From Gammaproteobacteria bacterium (lineage in GTDB: Bacteria; Pseudomonadota; Gammaproteobacteria; CAIRSR01), in NCBI GenBank assembly GCA_963575655.1, contig CAUYTY010000184.1, forward strand, positions 1 through 64,000: a DNA stretch of 64,000 bases, written 5' to 3'. Positions 17,854-27,345 of the stretch are shown in pieces. The notes beneath the pieces are model-generated. The model saw only the letters and a list, made by a program, of their open reading frames with translations. It was not told the DNA's origin and searched no databases. A program made the position numbers and the translations under genes. Every line of letters begins with the position of its first letter. Position 1 is the first letter of the stretch.

Positions 17854-18984
17854 ATGTTTCGCATCACTCCCCTTCGGGCGATTTTTCTATCGTGGCTTGC
17901 GCTTTGCGTTGCTGCATGTAGCGCCTTCAAAGACACCTTTCCTGATAAACGGGTGGAATACGAAAAGGCCACCAGCCTTCCCTCTCTGGAGATACCGCCC
18001 GATCTCGCGGCTCCTGGCAAGGACGATGAGATGGCTATCCCCAGTGCACGTCCTCGCGATGTGGTCACCCGTTACTCCGACTACACCGCCGTCACGGCCG
18101 AGCAACGTGCGGCGGCGACTGCTCCCCTAGTGCTACCCTCCCCGGATGACATCAAGGTGGTGCGTGAGGCGGGTAAACGTTGGTTAGTGGTGCGGAATAC
18201 TCCCGAGCAGATCTGGGGCAAGGTCCATGATTTCTGGTTGGATCAGGGCTTTCTCCTCAAGGTCGATGACCCGAAAACCGGAGTTTTGGAGACTGATTGG
18301 CTAGAGAATCGCGCCAATATCCCCCAGAGTGGCGTCCGTGCGCTCTTTGGTAAGGTTCTGGATGGCCTCTACGATTCCTCTACCCGTGACCGCTTCCGGG
18401 TGCGCCTGGAACGGGGTGAGGCACCAGATACCACCGAGATCTACATCTCCCACTTGGGTGCCGAGGAGGTGACCAAGGGCGATAGCACGGCGTGGCAGAT
18501 GCGATCCAACGACCCAGAGCTGGAGGCGGTAATGCTCCAGCGATTGGTGGTGTTTATGGGGGTTCAGGAAAACAAGGCTAAAACGCTGTTGGCCGTACCC
18601 GAAAATCGGGGAGATCGGGCACAATTGATCTCAGAAGGTGGATCCTCTGTGCTGATGGTCGATGAAGATTTCGCTCGTACCTGGCGTCATGCCGGTCTTG
18701 CCCTGGATCAAGTGGGTTTCACCGTGGAAGACCGTAACCGCAACAGCGGTGTTTACTACGTGCGCTACAACGACCCACTCAAGGATTCCAACAATAACAA
18801 GGGTTTCCTTTCCAAACTTGCCTTTTGGAGCAGTGACACACCTTCCAGCGCCGAGCAGTATCAGATCCACCTTCAGGAACGCGATAAGCGGACCGAGGTG
18901 ACGGTATTAACCAAGGATGGTACCCGTGATACCTCACCCACCGGACAACGTATTTTGACCCTGCTTCGCGAACGACTTCGTTAG
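17854..18984 (+). CDS. bamC: outer-membrane assembly lipoprotein BamC
   Basis: BamC is an accessory lipoprotein of the BAM complex that inserts beta-barrel proteins in the outer membrane. The chain from the ATG at 17854 starts with a lipoprotein signal ending LCVAAC, the Cys being lipidated, then the unstructured DKRVEYEKATSLPSLEIPPDL region that binds BamD. Two helix-grip domains follow, as in E. coli NlpB. The total length is about 376 residues, near the family norm. It follows dapA with 14 bases between, the usual dapA-bamC pair. Confidence 0.93.
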   Translation: MFRITPLRAIFLSWLALCVAACSAFKDTFPDKRVEYEKATSLPSLEIPPDLAAPGKDDEMAIPSARPRDVVTRYSDYTAVTAEQRAAATAPLVLPSPDDIKVVREAGKRWLVVRNTPEQIWGKVHDFWLDQGFLLKVDDPKTGVLETDWLENRANIPQSGVRALFGKVLDGLYDSSTRDRFRVRLERGEAPDTTEIYISHLGAEEVTKGDSTAWQMRSNDPELEAVMLQRLVVFMGVQENKAKTLLAVPENRGDRAQLISEGGSSVLMVDEDFARTWRHAGLALDQVGFTVEDRNRNSGVYYVRYNDPLKDSNNNKGFLSKLAFWSSDTPSSAEQYQIHLQERDKRTEVTVLTKDGTRDTSPTGQRILTLLRERLR

Positions 18985-19074
18985 CATCGGCTACCCGCTT
19001 ATTACGACCAGCACACCCTCCCGTAGGGTTGAGTTTTATCCACATATCTCTTCCGCGAATCAGGCCACCTAATT

Positions 19075-19105
19075 CGTCATTCCGGCAATCCCTGCCGGAA
19101 TGACG
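19075..19105. repeat. palindrome CGTCATTCCGGCA...TGCCGGAATGACG
   Basis: A perfect 13-base stem with a five-base loop lies 90 bases past bamC. It could act as its terminator in part. Degenerate copies of the same motif occur near 19154, 28917, 35500, 37888 and 58309, so it is a dispersed repeat. The rest of the 18985-19292 gap shows nothing else. Confidence 0.7.
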
Positions 19106-19292
19106 ATTGGATTGGACCATAGATAACTCAAGTTGCTACCCATAATCCGTTACATCGTCATTCCGGTAGGGATTACCGAAATTCAGCACACAGGGACGTG
19201 AGGGTGATTCCGTAATGAAACGGATGACCGCATCATAGCCAATACAACGAATTAGAAATTCATCCCAACCTCTTTCCCGGATCTAATCTCCC

Positions 19293-20642
19293 ATGTTTGA
19301 GAATCTTACCCAACGCTTGGAACGTACCCTACGCACCCTGCGGGGCCAGGGAAGACTCACGGAAGACAATATCAAGGAGACGCTGCGCGAAGTACGGATG
19401 GCACTATTGGAAGCCGATGTGGCCTTACCCGTAATTCGCGATTTTATTGAGCAGGTCAAAACCCGAGCGGTGGGTCAGGAGGTAATGCAAAGTCTTACTC
19501 CTGGTCAGGCGCTTATCAAAGTGGTACATGACGAATTAATTGTCATTATGGGAGAGGCCAATCAAGACCTTAACCTCGTGGCCCGCCCCCCCGCGGTGGT
19601 ATTGATGGCAGGTCTACAGGGATCCGGAAAAACTACCACAGTGGCTAAACTCGCTCGTTTACTGAAGGAGCGGAGAAAGAAATCGGTTCTGGTTGCGAGT
19701 TGTGATATCTACCGCCCTGCGGCTATTGATCAACTCCGAACTCTAGCCGTTGAGGTGGGTTGTGAATTCTTTCCGAGTACCCCAAAGGATGACCCGATAA
19801 ATATCGCCCGCAATGCTTTAGACCAGGCCCGTAAACGCCATATCGATGTCGTTATCATTGATACGGCTGGACGCCTCCATGTAGACACGGAAATGATGGG
19901 GGAGATCAAACGCATCCACGCCGCACTCGACCCCATCGAGACGCTATTTGTCGTAGATAGCATGACCGGTCAGGACGCCGCTAATTCTGCCCGCGCCTTT
20001 CATGAGGCATTGCCTCTTACCGGGGTGGTGCTAACCAAGACCGATGGCGATGCCCGCGGTGGCGCCGCGCTTTCCATTCGTCATATCACGGGTAAACCGA
20101 TCAAATTTCTGGGCGTGGGCGAAAAAATCGACGCCCTCGAACCTTTTCACCCGGATCGCGTCGCATCACGTATCTTGGGAATGGGTGATGTTCTCACCCT
20201 AATCGAAGAGGCGAGTCGCAATATCGACCAGGAAAAAGCCTTACAGATGGTCGAAAAACTCAAAAAGGGCAAAGGTTTCGACCTTGAAGATATGCGCGAC
20301 CAGGTACGCCAGATGAAAAAAATGGGCGGCATGGCGGGGATCATGGAAAAAATTCCAGGCATGAGCAGCGTCCCTACCAAAATTAAAGACAAGATCGACG
20401 ACAAAGAGTTTATCCGCACCGAGGCGATCATCAATTCGATGACTCCTCAAGAACGTCGCTCCCCCGATATCATCAAGGGGTCACGTAAGCGACGTATTGC
20501 GGCGGGTTCTGGTACTCAGGTCCAAGATGTTAACCGACTGCTTAAACAATTCATGCAAGCTCAGAAAATGATGAAGCAATTAAGTAAAAAGGGAGGGATT
20601 ATGAATATTCTGCGCTCCATGGGTGGGCAGATGCCGTTTTAA
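19293..20642 (+). CDS. ffh: signal recognition particle protein Ffh
   Basis: The 449-residue GTPase binds signal sequences and 4.5S RNA and brings ribosomes to FtsY at the inner membrane. An N-terminal helical bundle is followed by the G domain with GLQGSGKTTT (about 107-116), DTAGRLHVD (G3) and TKTDGDARGG (G4). The methionine-rich M domain ends the chain, with the GSRKRRIAAGSG RNA-binding helix and a run of Met residues. The length equals the family norm (453 in E. coli). Confidence 0.98.
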   Translation: MFENLTQRLERTLRTLRGQGRLTEDNIKETLREVRMALLEADVALPVIRDFIEQVKTRAVGQEVMQSLTPGQALIKVVHDELIVIMGEANQDLNLVARPPAVVLMAGLQGSGKTTTVAKLARLLKERRKKSVLVASCDIYRPAAIDQLRTLAVEVGCEFFPSTPKDDPINIARNALDQARKRHIDVVIIDTAGRLHVDTEMMGEIKRIHAALDPIETLFVVDSMTGQDAANSARAFHEALPLTGVVLTKTDGDARGGAALSIRHITGKPIKFLGVGEKIDALEPFHPDRVASRILGMGDVLTLIEEASRNIDQEKALQMVEKLKKGKGFDLEDMRDQVRQMKKMGGMAGIMEKIPGMSSVPTKIKDKIDDKEFIRTEAIINSMTPQERRSPDIIKGSRKRRIAAGSGTQVQDVNRLLKQFMQAQKMMKQLSKKGGIMNILRSMGGQMPF

Positions 20643-20647
20643 TTAAC

Positions 20648-20680
20648 GGGGTCAGAGTAAACTTAAATTCTGACCCCTTT
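20648..20680. terminator. bidirectional hairpin between ffh and the convergent gene
   Basis: GGGGTCAGA pairs perfectly with TCTGACCCC and is followed by TTT on the plus strand, six bases after the ffh stop. It can close ffh and also the leftward gene that ends at 20684. Confidence 0.7.
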
Positions 20681-20683
20681 GCT

Positions 20684-21097
20684 CTAGTAGCTGCCATTCT
20701 TAATGCAGTCGGTGACAGTTGTTTCGCAAATCGTACCACCCGCCCCTGCATTTTGTTCTTTCCATGTGATGAAGGCATAATCAAAAGATTCTGGGTAAAC
20801 TGCCCCCTTGGTTAGAGGTTTTACAACGCTGGCGGTTAGCGCGGTTTTAGTAATTGCCATGTGTTTTACTAGACGCTCAATTTTCCATGCGGGGGCGGAC
20901 CTGTCCTTTGCGATGACTTCGAGATGATATATTCCCGTATCTTTCGCTGCGGTTAGATTATGAATAATTACCCAACGGAGTTGGTGTGCGGTTCCGGCAA
21001 TAGACCAAATACCAATTGAGTGCGCAGACAGGTCGATTTCAGAGCAAGAAACGTCTAGCGGTAATAGTATTGTGGTCAAGAGTAGAACGACCTTCAT
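20684..21097 (-). CDS. small exported protein of unknown function
   Basis: The 137-residue product has a signal peptide (hydrophobic 3-15, cleavage near 18) and a mature part with HSIGIWSIAG, IYHLEVIAKD and KPLTKGAVYPES. These phrases recall a small family of periplasmic proteins (possibly DUF5086), but I name it only tentatively. Two cysteines near the C-terminus (C124, C131) could form a disulfide. It runs against ffh and ends in the shared hairpin. It lies 36 bases past the stop of the chemoreceptor gene. Confidence 0.6.
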   Translation of the reverse strand: MKVVLLLTTILLPLDVSCSEIDLSAHSIGIWSIAGTAHQLRWVIIHNLTAAKDTGIYHLEVIAKDRSAPAWKIERLVKHMAITKTALTASVVKPLTKGAVYPESFDYAFITWKEQNAGAGGTICETTVTDCIKNGSY

Positions 21098-21133
21098 TAT
21101 GCCTAGCCTCTAATGGCGGTAGTGAAGGTATTC

Positions 21134-22810
21134 TCACAATTGGTATCCGCTCACGGTATGGGTCAACTGCTGACTGAGAACATTAAGGTTGGCGGCCGCT
21201 CCATCTAATTGGCGGGTAGTATCGGCGGTTTGCTTGCTGGCTTGACGGATGTTTTGAAGCGCTACCATGACTTGCTCCAAACCAATCTGGTGCTGATTGG
21301 TGGCGGCGACGATCTGCTGAAAGGTCTGGACACTCTCACGGATATTGCCGCTCATTTCTTGGATATTCCGCTGAGTGGCGTCCGTGTGTTCCTTACCAAA
21401 GGCAATACGCTTGACGGCCTCTTCGGTGAGCATGACCGAAGAATTAATCCCACGCTGAATATCCCCAAGGATGGTCCGTACCTGGGCGGTTGCCTCTTTG
21501 GCCTGATCCGCAAGATTTTTGATCTCGGTCGCCACTACCGAGAATCTGCGACCGTGTTCCCCAGCGGCTACCGCTTCAATCGCTGCGTTTAGGGCTAGAA
21601 GATGCGAACGTTCGGCAATGTCATTTACGGAAATAATGATCTCGCCAACTGCCTGGGTCTTCTCACTGAGCACAACAATGTTCTCGGCCACTGATTCCGC
21701 TTGCTCACGAATCGCGTCCATGGCGTGGGTGGTATCCTCGACCGCGTGTAGTCCGGCCTGACTCGATACCATCGCAGCGTCAGCAGAAACGGCTACCTCT
21801 TTGGCTCGTCGTGAGATCTGAACCCCCGATTGGGTAATCTCATCGAGCGTCGCGGAGGTCTGTTGGACTGCGGCCAATTGTTCTTCCACACCAGCGGCCT
21901 GTTCTTGGGTGGAGGCGCGAATCTGAATCGTCGCGGCATTTAGATTTTCAGTTGCGCTACGGGTCTGTTCCGCTACTTCACGCAAGCCAGCGACCATTTG
22001 ATTGAGATGCGCACCAAGTCGACCGATCTCGTCACCTCGCGTAATGGTGACACGCCCTGTCAGGTCACCACGGCCAATCTGCTCAATAAATGTCATAAAA
22101 CTGCGCAAAGGATGAGCGATAGATCGCTGTAAGAGCAATACGAAAATGATACCGGCGATAAGAAGTCCCGCGAATGCCAACGTATAGGATTGGCGGACAG
22201 CATTATAGGTTGCTTCAGAATTTTCATGACTGGCGGCGAGCAGTCCATCGGATAAGTCCCAGACGTGTTTCATATTCTTGCTGATATCTGCAAATAATAG
22301 CGTCACCTTGGCGTATTGTTCAGCGTCGCTAGTAGGGTCTGTGTCATCGATAATTTTAAAGAGAACTTCCGTCTCGTGTTCGATTTTGTTCAAATCCTCG
22401 GCGACATGCTGTAGATCAGTAATCATTTCACGAAAGGCTTTAATGCGCTCTGCCGATCCCTGGGTGTGGGTATATGCCTCCATATCTGTAAATATGGAAC
22501 GAAGGCGATCACGGGCCTCCGTAAACTGCTCTTGATAGGCATTCTTTAGCGCAGCCGGGTCCTGATTGGATATCTTTAGATTGATAGATAGATGTCGAAT
22601 CAATGCCTCTGCACACAAAAACTGTAAACTTTTTTGGTTATCTGCCAGGTGTTGTAATTGATCTAGTGTTCTAATGTCTTGGGACACCACGGTGGTATTG
22701 ATCTCTCTCAATATTTGAAGCTGATCCAGCTGATAGGTTCCCAAGGCGGCGATTAACAAAAGAAAGCTGCCGAAAACGGCGAGTATTTTCTGTCCAATGC
22801 TTAGGCTCAT
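21134..22810 (-). CDS. methyl-accepting chemotaxis protein
   Basis: The 558-residue receptor has a membrane helix at about 7-25, a periplasmic helical sensor of the four-helix-bundle type (about 26-208), a second membrane helix (about 209-228), a HAMP linker (about 229-282) and the cytoplasmic signalling rod. The hairpin tip carries the conserved IAERSHLLALNAAIEAVAAG. It relays ligand binding to CheA through CheW. Nothing in the sequence gives the ligand. A cheW-like gene lies nine bases upstream and is surely co-transcribed. There is no CheB/CheR-docking pentapeptide at the C-terminus. Confidence 0.93.
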   Translation of the reverse strand: MSLSIGQKILAVFGSFLLLIAALGTYQLDQLQILREINTTVVSQDIRTLDQLQHLADNQKSLQFLCAEALIRHLSINLKISNQDPAALKNAYQEQFTEARDRLRSIFTDMEAYTHTQGSAERIKAFREMITDLQHVAEDLNKIEHETEVLFKIIDDTDPTSDAEQYAKVTLLFADISKNMKHVWDLSDGLLAASHENSEATYNAVRQSYTLAFAGLLIAGIIFVLLLQRSIAHPLRSFMTFIEQIGRGDLTGRVTITRGDEIGRLGAHLNQMVAGLREVAEQTRSATENLNAATIQIRASTQEQAAGVEEQLAAVQQTSATLDEITQSGVQISRRAKEVAVSADAAMVSSQAGLHAVEDTTHAMDAIREQAESVAENIVVLSEKTQAVGEIIISVNDIAERSHLLALNAAIEAVAAGEHGRRFSVVATEIKNLADQAKEATAQVRTILGDIQRGINSSVMLTEEAVKRIAFGKEHTDATQRNIQEMSGNIRESVQTFQQIVAATNQHQIGLEQVMVALQNIRQASKQTADTTRQLDGAAANLNVLSQQLTHTVSGYQL

Positions 22811-22819
22811 ATTGTTACC

Positions 22820-23437
22820 TTATCTGTCAAGGTCAGCGAAATAGTTTGTGATGGCTTCCAGGTCAAGGATCTGAATACCATCGATCAAGCCAAGAGTCCA
22901 GCGGGTTGTGCGATCCGTTGAACGACCGGACTCAAGTCGTTCGGCATCGATTTCGGTGATGCGTTCGGCGCGGTCTACCCGCAATCCGGTCGGATAGGCA
23001 AAGTGGCGCAGAATGAGAACGTGTCCACCGGTCTCAGTATTCCCCGTGTCACCAATCATGCGGCGAAGATCAAAGATACGGTGAATGATGCCATGGAGAT
23101 TCATCGCCCCAATCAACGCCAACGGAGCGCGCGGTGGCATAGTCAGACTCCCGAGAGGGGCCACGGCGCTTACCGCATCCAGCGGCAACGCATAATCCTC
23201 AGCAGCGTTTCTACAGATGAGAATGGGCGTTCGTCGTTTGACCTGAGTATCTTGCAGTGGGGCCGCGAGCCACTGAGTCCGTTTTGCGAGCAATACTCGA
23301 AAACGCTCGCTCTCTAATTCCGTTCCCGTGGCGATAGCCTGCCGACTCTGCTCCAAACGCCGACGTAGGTCGGTCCAATCGAAGCTACGCGGGTGGGCGG
23401 ATTTTTTGGAAATACGTGTAGTTCGGGTGATCGTCAT
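22820..23437 (-). CDS. CheW-like coupling protein
   Basis: The product has an N-terminal Arg-rich helical part and a C-terminal CheW domain (ILICRNAAEDYALPLDAVSAVAPLG, then GAMNLHGIIHRIFDLRRMIG). CheW couples chemoreceptors to the CheA kinase. The domain is divergent from core CheW, and the gene stands alone with a receptor gene, so it probably serves that receptor as a dedicated coupler. Start choice is uncertain: ATG codons at 23449 and 23437 both lie near an AAGG; I use 23437. A longer upstream frame looks non-coding. Confidence 0.8.
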   Translation of the reverse strand: MTITRTTRISKKSAHPRSFDWTDLRRRLEQSRQAIATGTELESERFRVLLAKRTQWLAAPLQDTQVKRRTPILICRNAAEDYALPLDAVSAVAPLGSLTMPPRAPLALIGAMNLHGIIHRIFDLRRMIGDTGNTETGGHVLILRHFAYPTGLRVDRAERITEIDAERLESGRSTDRTTRWTLGLIDGIQILDLEAITNYFADLDR

Positions 23438-23548
23438 GGTAACAACCATCCTTGATGATCGCGGGTCATACGATCGCAAAGCATCGAACGATTCGCAAGC
23501 GCAGAACCTAGCCAAGGGCCAGGAAATGAATTTGAGGATTGAATCATC

Positions 23549-23595
23549 GGTAATCATTCGCCCATTCTCATTGGGAGAAGGAATGAACGATTACC
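23549..23595. repeat. palindrome ending GGTAATCATTCG / CGATTACC
   Basis: An inverted repeat of about 47 bases upstream of the cheW-like gene and past trpC. Related ends (GTAACCGTTCGCC) bound hairpins at 30735 and 39328 and the larger array at 24477-24924. Confidence 0.6.
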
Positions 23596-23644
23596 ATCAT
23601 CTCACTCTCGTGGTGCAGAGTCATATCCCGATTGGGTTAAATTA

Positions 23645-24451
23645 CTACGTTCCAAACAATACCGTCAGACATTCGCCAGGGTCAGGGGCACGCATCAATG
23701 CCTCGCCCACCAGAAAGGCATGTACCCCCTGCTGGCGCATTACGGCTACGTCGCTAGCGGAGAGGATGCCACTTTCGGTGACTATGGTAGACCCCGCAGG
23801 TATTTGAGGCAGGAGGTCGAGCGTGGTCTGTAGACTTACGTGAAAGGTACGTAGGTTACGATTATTGATACCGAGTAGCAGGGTTGCCAGGTCTAATTCC
23901 AACGCACGGGACAATTCTTCGCTGTCGTGGACCTCCACCAACACGTCCATGCCGAGGTCTTCCGCGAGATAGGCCAATTCGCGCAGTTGCGGATCCCCCA
24001 AGGCCGCCACGATGAGTAGGATAGCGTCCGCCCCCAGGCAGCGTGCCTCATAAACTTGATAGGGGTCGATAATGAAATCCTTACGCAATACCGGCAGCGT
24101 GCAGGCCGAACGGGCCTGTTGGAGGTATTCGTCGGAACCCTGAAAGAAACCGCGGTCGGTTAATACGGAGAGACAGGCCGCTCCATTTCGTTCATAGGAA
24201 GCGGCAATTGTGGCGGGATGAAAATCTTCGCGGAGCACGCCCTTGCTGGGCGATGCTTTTTTAATTTCTGCGATAACCGCAGACTGCCCAGCGGAAATAC
24301 GTTCGTGTAGGGCAGCCGCAAAATCACGTATCTCTGGGGCCGCTGCTACTTGATTACCTAGGGCACGAAGCGGTAATCGCTGTGCCCGCTCCATCACTTC
24401 CTCGATCTTGCGAGCCAGGATGCGTCGGAGAATGTCAGGAATATCGCCCAT
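23645..24451 (-). CDS. trpC: indole-3-glycerol-phosphate synthase
   Basis: The 268-residue TIM-barrel enzyme closes the indole ring in tryptophan synthesis. It has [12 protein letters not shown] near residue 60 with the catalytic lysine, LRKDFI near 122-127 with the second lysine, the phosphate-binding GINNRNL and TESGI near the end. The length and the free-standing form (not fused to TrpF) fit non-enteric gammaproteobacteria. No trpD or trpG is beside it here, unlike the common trpGDC order. Confidence 0.96.
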   Translation of the reverse strand: MGDIPDILRRILARKIEEVMERAQRLPLRALGNQVAAAPEIRDFAAALHERISAGQSAVIAEIKKASPSKGVLREDFHPATIAASYERNGAACLSVLTDRGFFQGSDEYLQQARSACTLPVLRKDFIIDPYQVYEARCLGADAILLIVAALGDPQLRELAYLAEDLGMDVLVEVHDSEELSRALELDLATLLLGINNRNLRTFHVSLQTTLDLLPQIPAGSTIVTESGILSASDVAVMRQQGVHAFLVGEALMRAPDPGECLTVLFGT

Positions 24452-24476
24452 TGGGACTTTTCCTATTGCTCTGCGC

Positions 24477-24924
24477 GGTAATCATTCACCCCCTCCCAAC
24501 GGGAGGGGGGCAGGGGGAGGGCGATCAAAAAAATACAGCGAATAATTACATCGTTCCCACGCTCCGCATGGGAATCCATCCCGCGACGCTCCTGCGTCGC
24601 GGGTCTCGAAACACGGCACATCCATTGTGGTGATTCCGTTCCATGCGGTCATATACAACAATGACTTCCGGCTTGTCCGTGATCCCCACCAATACGCGAC
24701 GCAGGAGCGTCGCGGGATGCATTCCCACGCGGAGCGTGGGAACGATGTAACAGAATTGGTAACTGTTTGTTAGAAAACAGAATTCCTTAACTTAATGGCC
24801 GTGGGGGCAGGGGGAGGGCGATCAAAAACAAAATACAGCGAATAATCATCTGGTTGGATTACTAATTTTTTGATCGCCCTCCCCCTAATCCCCTCCCGTT
24901 GGGAGGGGGAGTGAACGGTTACAG
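24477..24924. repeat. composite palindromic array
   Basis: The 450-base stretch is bounded by inverted copies of a motif (GTAATCATTCACCCCC then CCTCCCAACGGGAGG on the left, its complement ending GTGAACGGTTAC on the right). Inside lie three copies of GGGCGATCAAAAA with AATACAGCGAATAAT and a 201-base inverted-repeat element. No gene is coded in the whole 24452-25334 gap; 24925-25334 shows nothing I can name. Confidence 0.65.
24548..24748. repeat. 201-base element with about 55-base inverted ends
   Basis: The ends pair ACATCGTTCCCACGCTCCGC with GCGGAGCGTGGGAACGATGT and continue through CGCGACGCTCCTGCGTCGCG, itself palindromic. The core of about 90 bases is unrelated to any gene. This has the form of a non-autonomous MITE inserted in the larger array. 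Confidence 0.7.
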
Positions 24925-25334
24925 ATATCGACCATGACCGCAGGACTTTCGGAATCATGTCACCCAAAAATCAGCCCAGACGACAGTCCCTCATGAATTG
25001 CGGGGGCGGGTATGAAAAATGGTTGGGATTCAATCCAGCGACGACCAACGGGACATCTCTTAATGAGACGGAGACAATCAAAGGAATTCGTCGAGCACGC
25101 CCCGCGCACCAAATACGCGAACGACAGCGAAGGTCCACAACACGCTCGACTACTAGCGACGCACGCCGACGGTAAAACAATCGGGTGCGTCTATAGAGGG
25201 GGCCAGATAAATCGACACTTCTCTGCGGGAATTGGGCTTTGGTGGTTGCGGATGTTTTAACGCCACATTCCAAAGCTTCAACCACCGCCCGATGATCCAG
25301 CACATTCAGAAATGTGCCTCTAACCTACTGATTT

Positions 25335-25411
25335 TGGCGCGCCCGGAGAGATTCGAACTCCCGACCACCTAGTTCGTAGCCAGGTACTCTATCCAGCTGA
25401 GCTACGGGCGC
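25335..25411 (-). tRNA. tRNA-Arg (anticodon ACG)
   Basis: The 77-base gene folds into a full cloverleaf: acceptor GCGCCCG/CGGGCGC, D arm GCTCAGCTGGATAGAGT, anticodon loop CTACGAA, and T arm GGGAGTTCGAATCTCTC. The 3' CCA is encoded. The ACG anticodon (A34 read as inosine) decodes CGU, CGC and CGA. It lies beside the transposon-rich stretch, a common place for insertions. Confidence 0.95.
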
Positions 25412-25588
25412 TAGTAAAGAAACGGGATTCTGCAAAATACCGCCCATCCTTGTCAAGTGGTGCGTTGAAAATTTGAAAATATTGAGAACGACTGAACTCG
25501 TCTGGGGTGGTAGTCTGTCCGGTTTTCATGATTCTGGTGTGGGTATAGTGAAGTGGCGAAGCAGCCAGGTGGCCGCAGGAGGTTTCTC

Positions 25589-25894
25589 CTAGGCCGTTGG
25601 AGATTGCTGAGGCCGCGAACCCAATTCTTCCCGTACCTTTTCCGGCGACCAGCGCCAGGCGATCCAGCGACGGTAGAGGGGGACGACGAAGCGATAAGAC
25701 CCCCCATCGTTTCGTAGTACTTCCTCTTCCACCAACCGCTCCAAGACGCCGAAGAGTTGCGACCGTTCCAGGCTGAGGCGTTGATCGTCGAGGGTTGCCA
25801 TCATTCCATCGAGAGAAAGGCTAGGGTGGTGTTTCAGACCTGGATATTGCGGTAGCCATTCTTCAAACATGGGTATCGGGTGACTTTCTGCCAT
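25589..25894 (-). pseudogene. C-terminal remnant of an ATPase-like gene cut by IS1
   Basis: About 78 residues of an older protein remain (from SLSLDGMM to the stop). They look like the winged-helix end of AAA/STAND-type ATPases, with YRFVVPLYRRWIAW near the end. The first 23 residues, including the start codon, are coded by the left end of the IS1 element, since the same bases occur in inverted form at 26751-26872. The upstream part of the gene is not found in the window. The ATPase assignment is tentative. Confidence 0.55.
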
Positions 25895-26750
25895 AATTTT
25901 GAAGTATTATCGTGCGCAACGAGAACTTTACTTGGAAAGAACCTCCAATGGCTAACAGAGCTGTTTTGTGTCCATGCTGTAAATGTGATCATGTCGTTAA
26001 ACGCGGCAAGACGGAACTTGGAAAACAACGCTATCTCTGCCTGAAGCCGGAATGTGGTAGGAAGACATTCATTTTAGATTATACCTACCAGGGGTATTTG
26101 CCAGAAGTCAAGGAGCAGATCATCGACATGGCAATGAACGGCAGCGGGATCCGTGATACTGCGCGGGTATTGGGAATTAGTCCAGGGACGGTTATTAGCA
26201 AAATAAAAGAAACAAGAACCCTATATGGAACCAGTCAATCGGTCACTACTGGAAAGACTGAATTCAGATGACATTCTTTCTGATATTCAGAAAGTTGAAG
26301 GTGCTGAAGTGGATGATAATGTGGAGCTATGTCGGCAACAAGGAAAATCAACGCTGGCTTTGGCATGCTATTGACCATGCTACGGGAAATGTTCTTGCGT
26401 ATGTGTTTGGCAAAAGGAAAGATTCGGTATTTTTGTCCTTAAAAGAACTCCTCAAGCCGTTTGGGATTTCTCGATTTTATACTGACGATTGGGGGGCTTA
26501 TGAACGGAATTTACCAGTCGAACAACAAATCATTAGCAAGAAGAATACTCAAAAAATCGAGAGGAAACATTTAATGTTACGGACACGTATCAAACGGCTT
26601 GCCCGGAAAACCATTTGCTTCTCCAAACTTGAGAAAATGCATGATATTGTGATTGGTCTCTTCATAAATCGCTATGAATTTGGCGTCTTAGTCTGAAAAA
26701 TATCTAAATTATGGAACATTACTGGCCATATCCAGGTCTGGAACACCACC
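25825..26750 (+). mobile_element. IS1-family insertion sequence
   Basis: The 926-base element is bounded by matching ends, GGTGGTGTTTCAGACCTGG on the left and the inverse of GGTGGTGTTCCAGACCTGG on the right. It carries an InsA-like and InsB-like transposase. No target duplication can be seen because an inverted copy of its own left end follows directly on the right. Confidence 0.8.
25948..26696 (+). pseudogene. IS1-family transposase, frame-broken
   Basis: The first part (from the ATG at 25948) has an InsA-type zinc finger (CPCCKCDH and CLKPEC) and a helix-turn-helix (ARVLGISPGTVISK). It runs out of frame at about 26205-26215. A second frame holds LLERLNSDDILSDIQKVE and EVDD, and a third frame from MWSYVG (about 26315) to 26696 holds the DDE domain (QRWLWHAIDHATG, FYTDDWGAY, IERKHLMLRTRIKRL). 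IS1 elements use one programmed -1 shift, but here two +1 changes are needed, and the second separates the first catalytic Asp from the rest. The copy is therefore probably inactive. Confidence 0.75.
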
Positions 26751-26872
26751 GGAGGTTCTTTCCAAGTAAAGTTCTCGTTGCGCACGATAATACTTCAAAA
26801 TTATGGCAGAAAGTCACCCGATACCCATGTTTGAAGAATGGCTACCGCAATATCCAGGTCTGAAACACCACC
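26751..26872. repeat. inverted copy of the IS1 left end
   Basis: These 122 bases are the reverse complement of 25825-25946, ending in the IS1 terminal repeat. Together with 27175-27285 it shows a second, rearranged IS1 copy. Confidence 0.8.
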
Positions 26873-27174
26873 CCATATTCCTCTTGGGAACGTGGCGCCA
26901 ATGAGAATATGAATGGACTAATCCGCCAGTTCTTTCCAAAGAAGATGAGTCTTAAATTCATCCCTGAAAAACTTATCCAGAGGGCAAAGGATTTCCTAAA
27001 TCACCGGCCACGGAAATGCCTCGGGTTCAAAACTCCTTTTGAAGTGTTCAATAATGAGTTACAATCGATTAACCCACCCGTTGCACTTCAAGGTTGAATC
27101 CGCCGCTTAAGATAGAATAGTGTATAATTTTCAATCGATTATAGCAAGAATCAAAATAGACCAGTGCCATATTG
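26872..27174 (+). repeat. 303-base duplicate of the IS30-like fragment
   Basis: The stretch looks identical to 28052-28354 (offset 1180). It codes for the C-terminal end of an IS30-type transposase (NENMNGLIRQFFPKK to the stop at 27097) plus about 75 bases past it. It is flanked by IS1 ends on both sides. Confidence 0.85.
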
Positions 27175-27285
27175 GGTGGTGTTCCAGACCTGGATATGGC
27201 CAGTAATGTTCCATAATTTAGATATTTTTCAGACTAAGACGCCAAATTCATAGCGATTTATGAAGAGACCAATCACAATATCATG
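27175..27285. repeat. inverted copy of the IS1 right end
   Basis: These 111 bases are the reverse complement of about 26640-26750, starting with the IS1 terminal repeat. They hold the last codons of the InsB-like frame on the minus strand. Confidence 0.8.
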
Positions 27286-27345
27286 GGGACTGGTTCAGTC
27301 TGATTCCATCCTAACTGACTGATTATTATTGTGGGAGTCGATCCA

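Noticed and set aside
24546-24728. Short leftward frame in the repeat element, resembling a small protein
   Set aside because: It is made of the inverted ends themselves and mirrors the frame on the other strand.
24477-24924. Possible CRISPR array
   Set aside because: The repeats are palindromic, unevenly spaced and unequal in length; there are no regular spacers and no cas genes.
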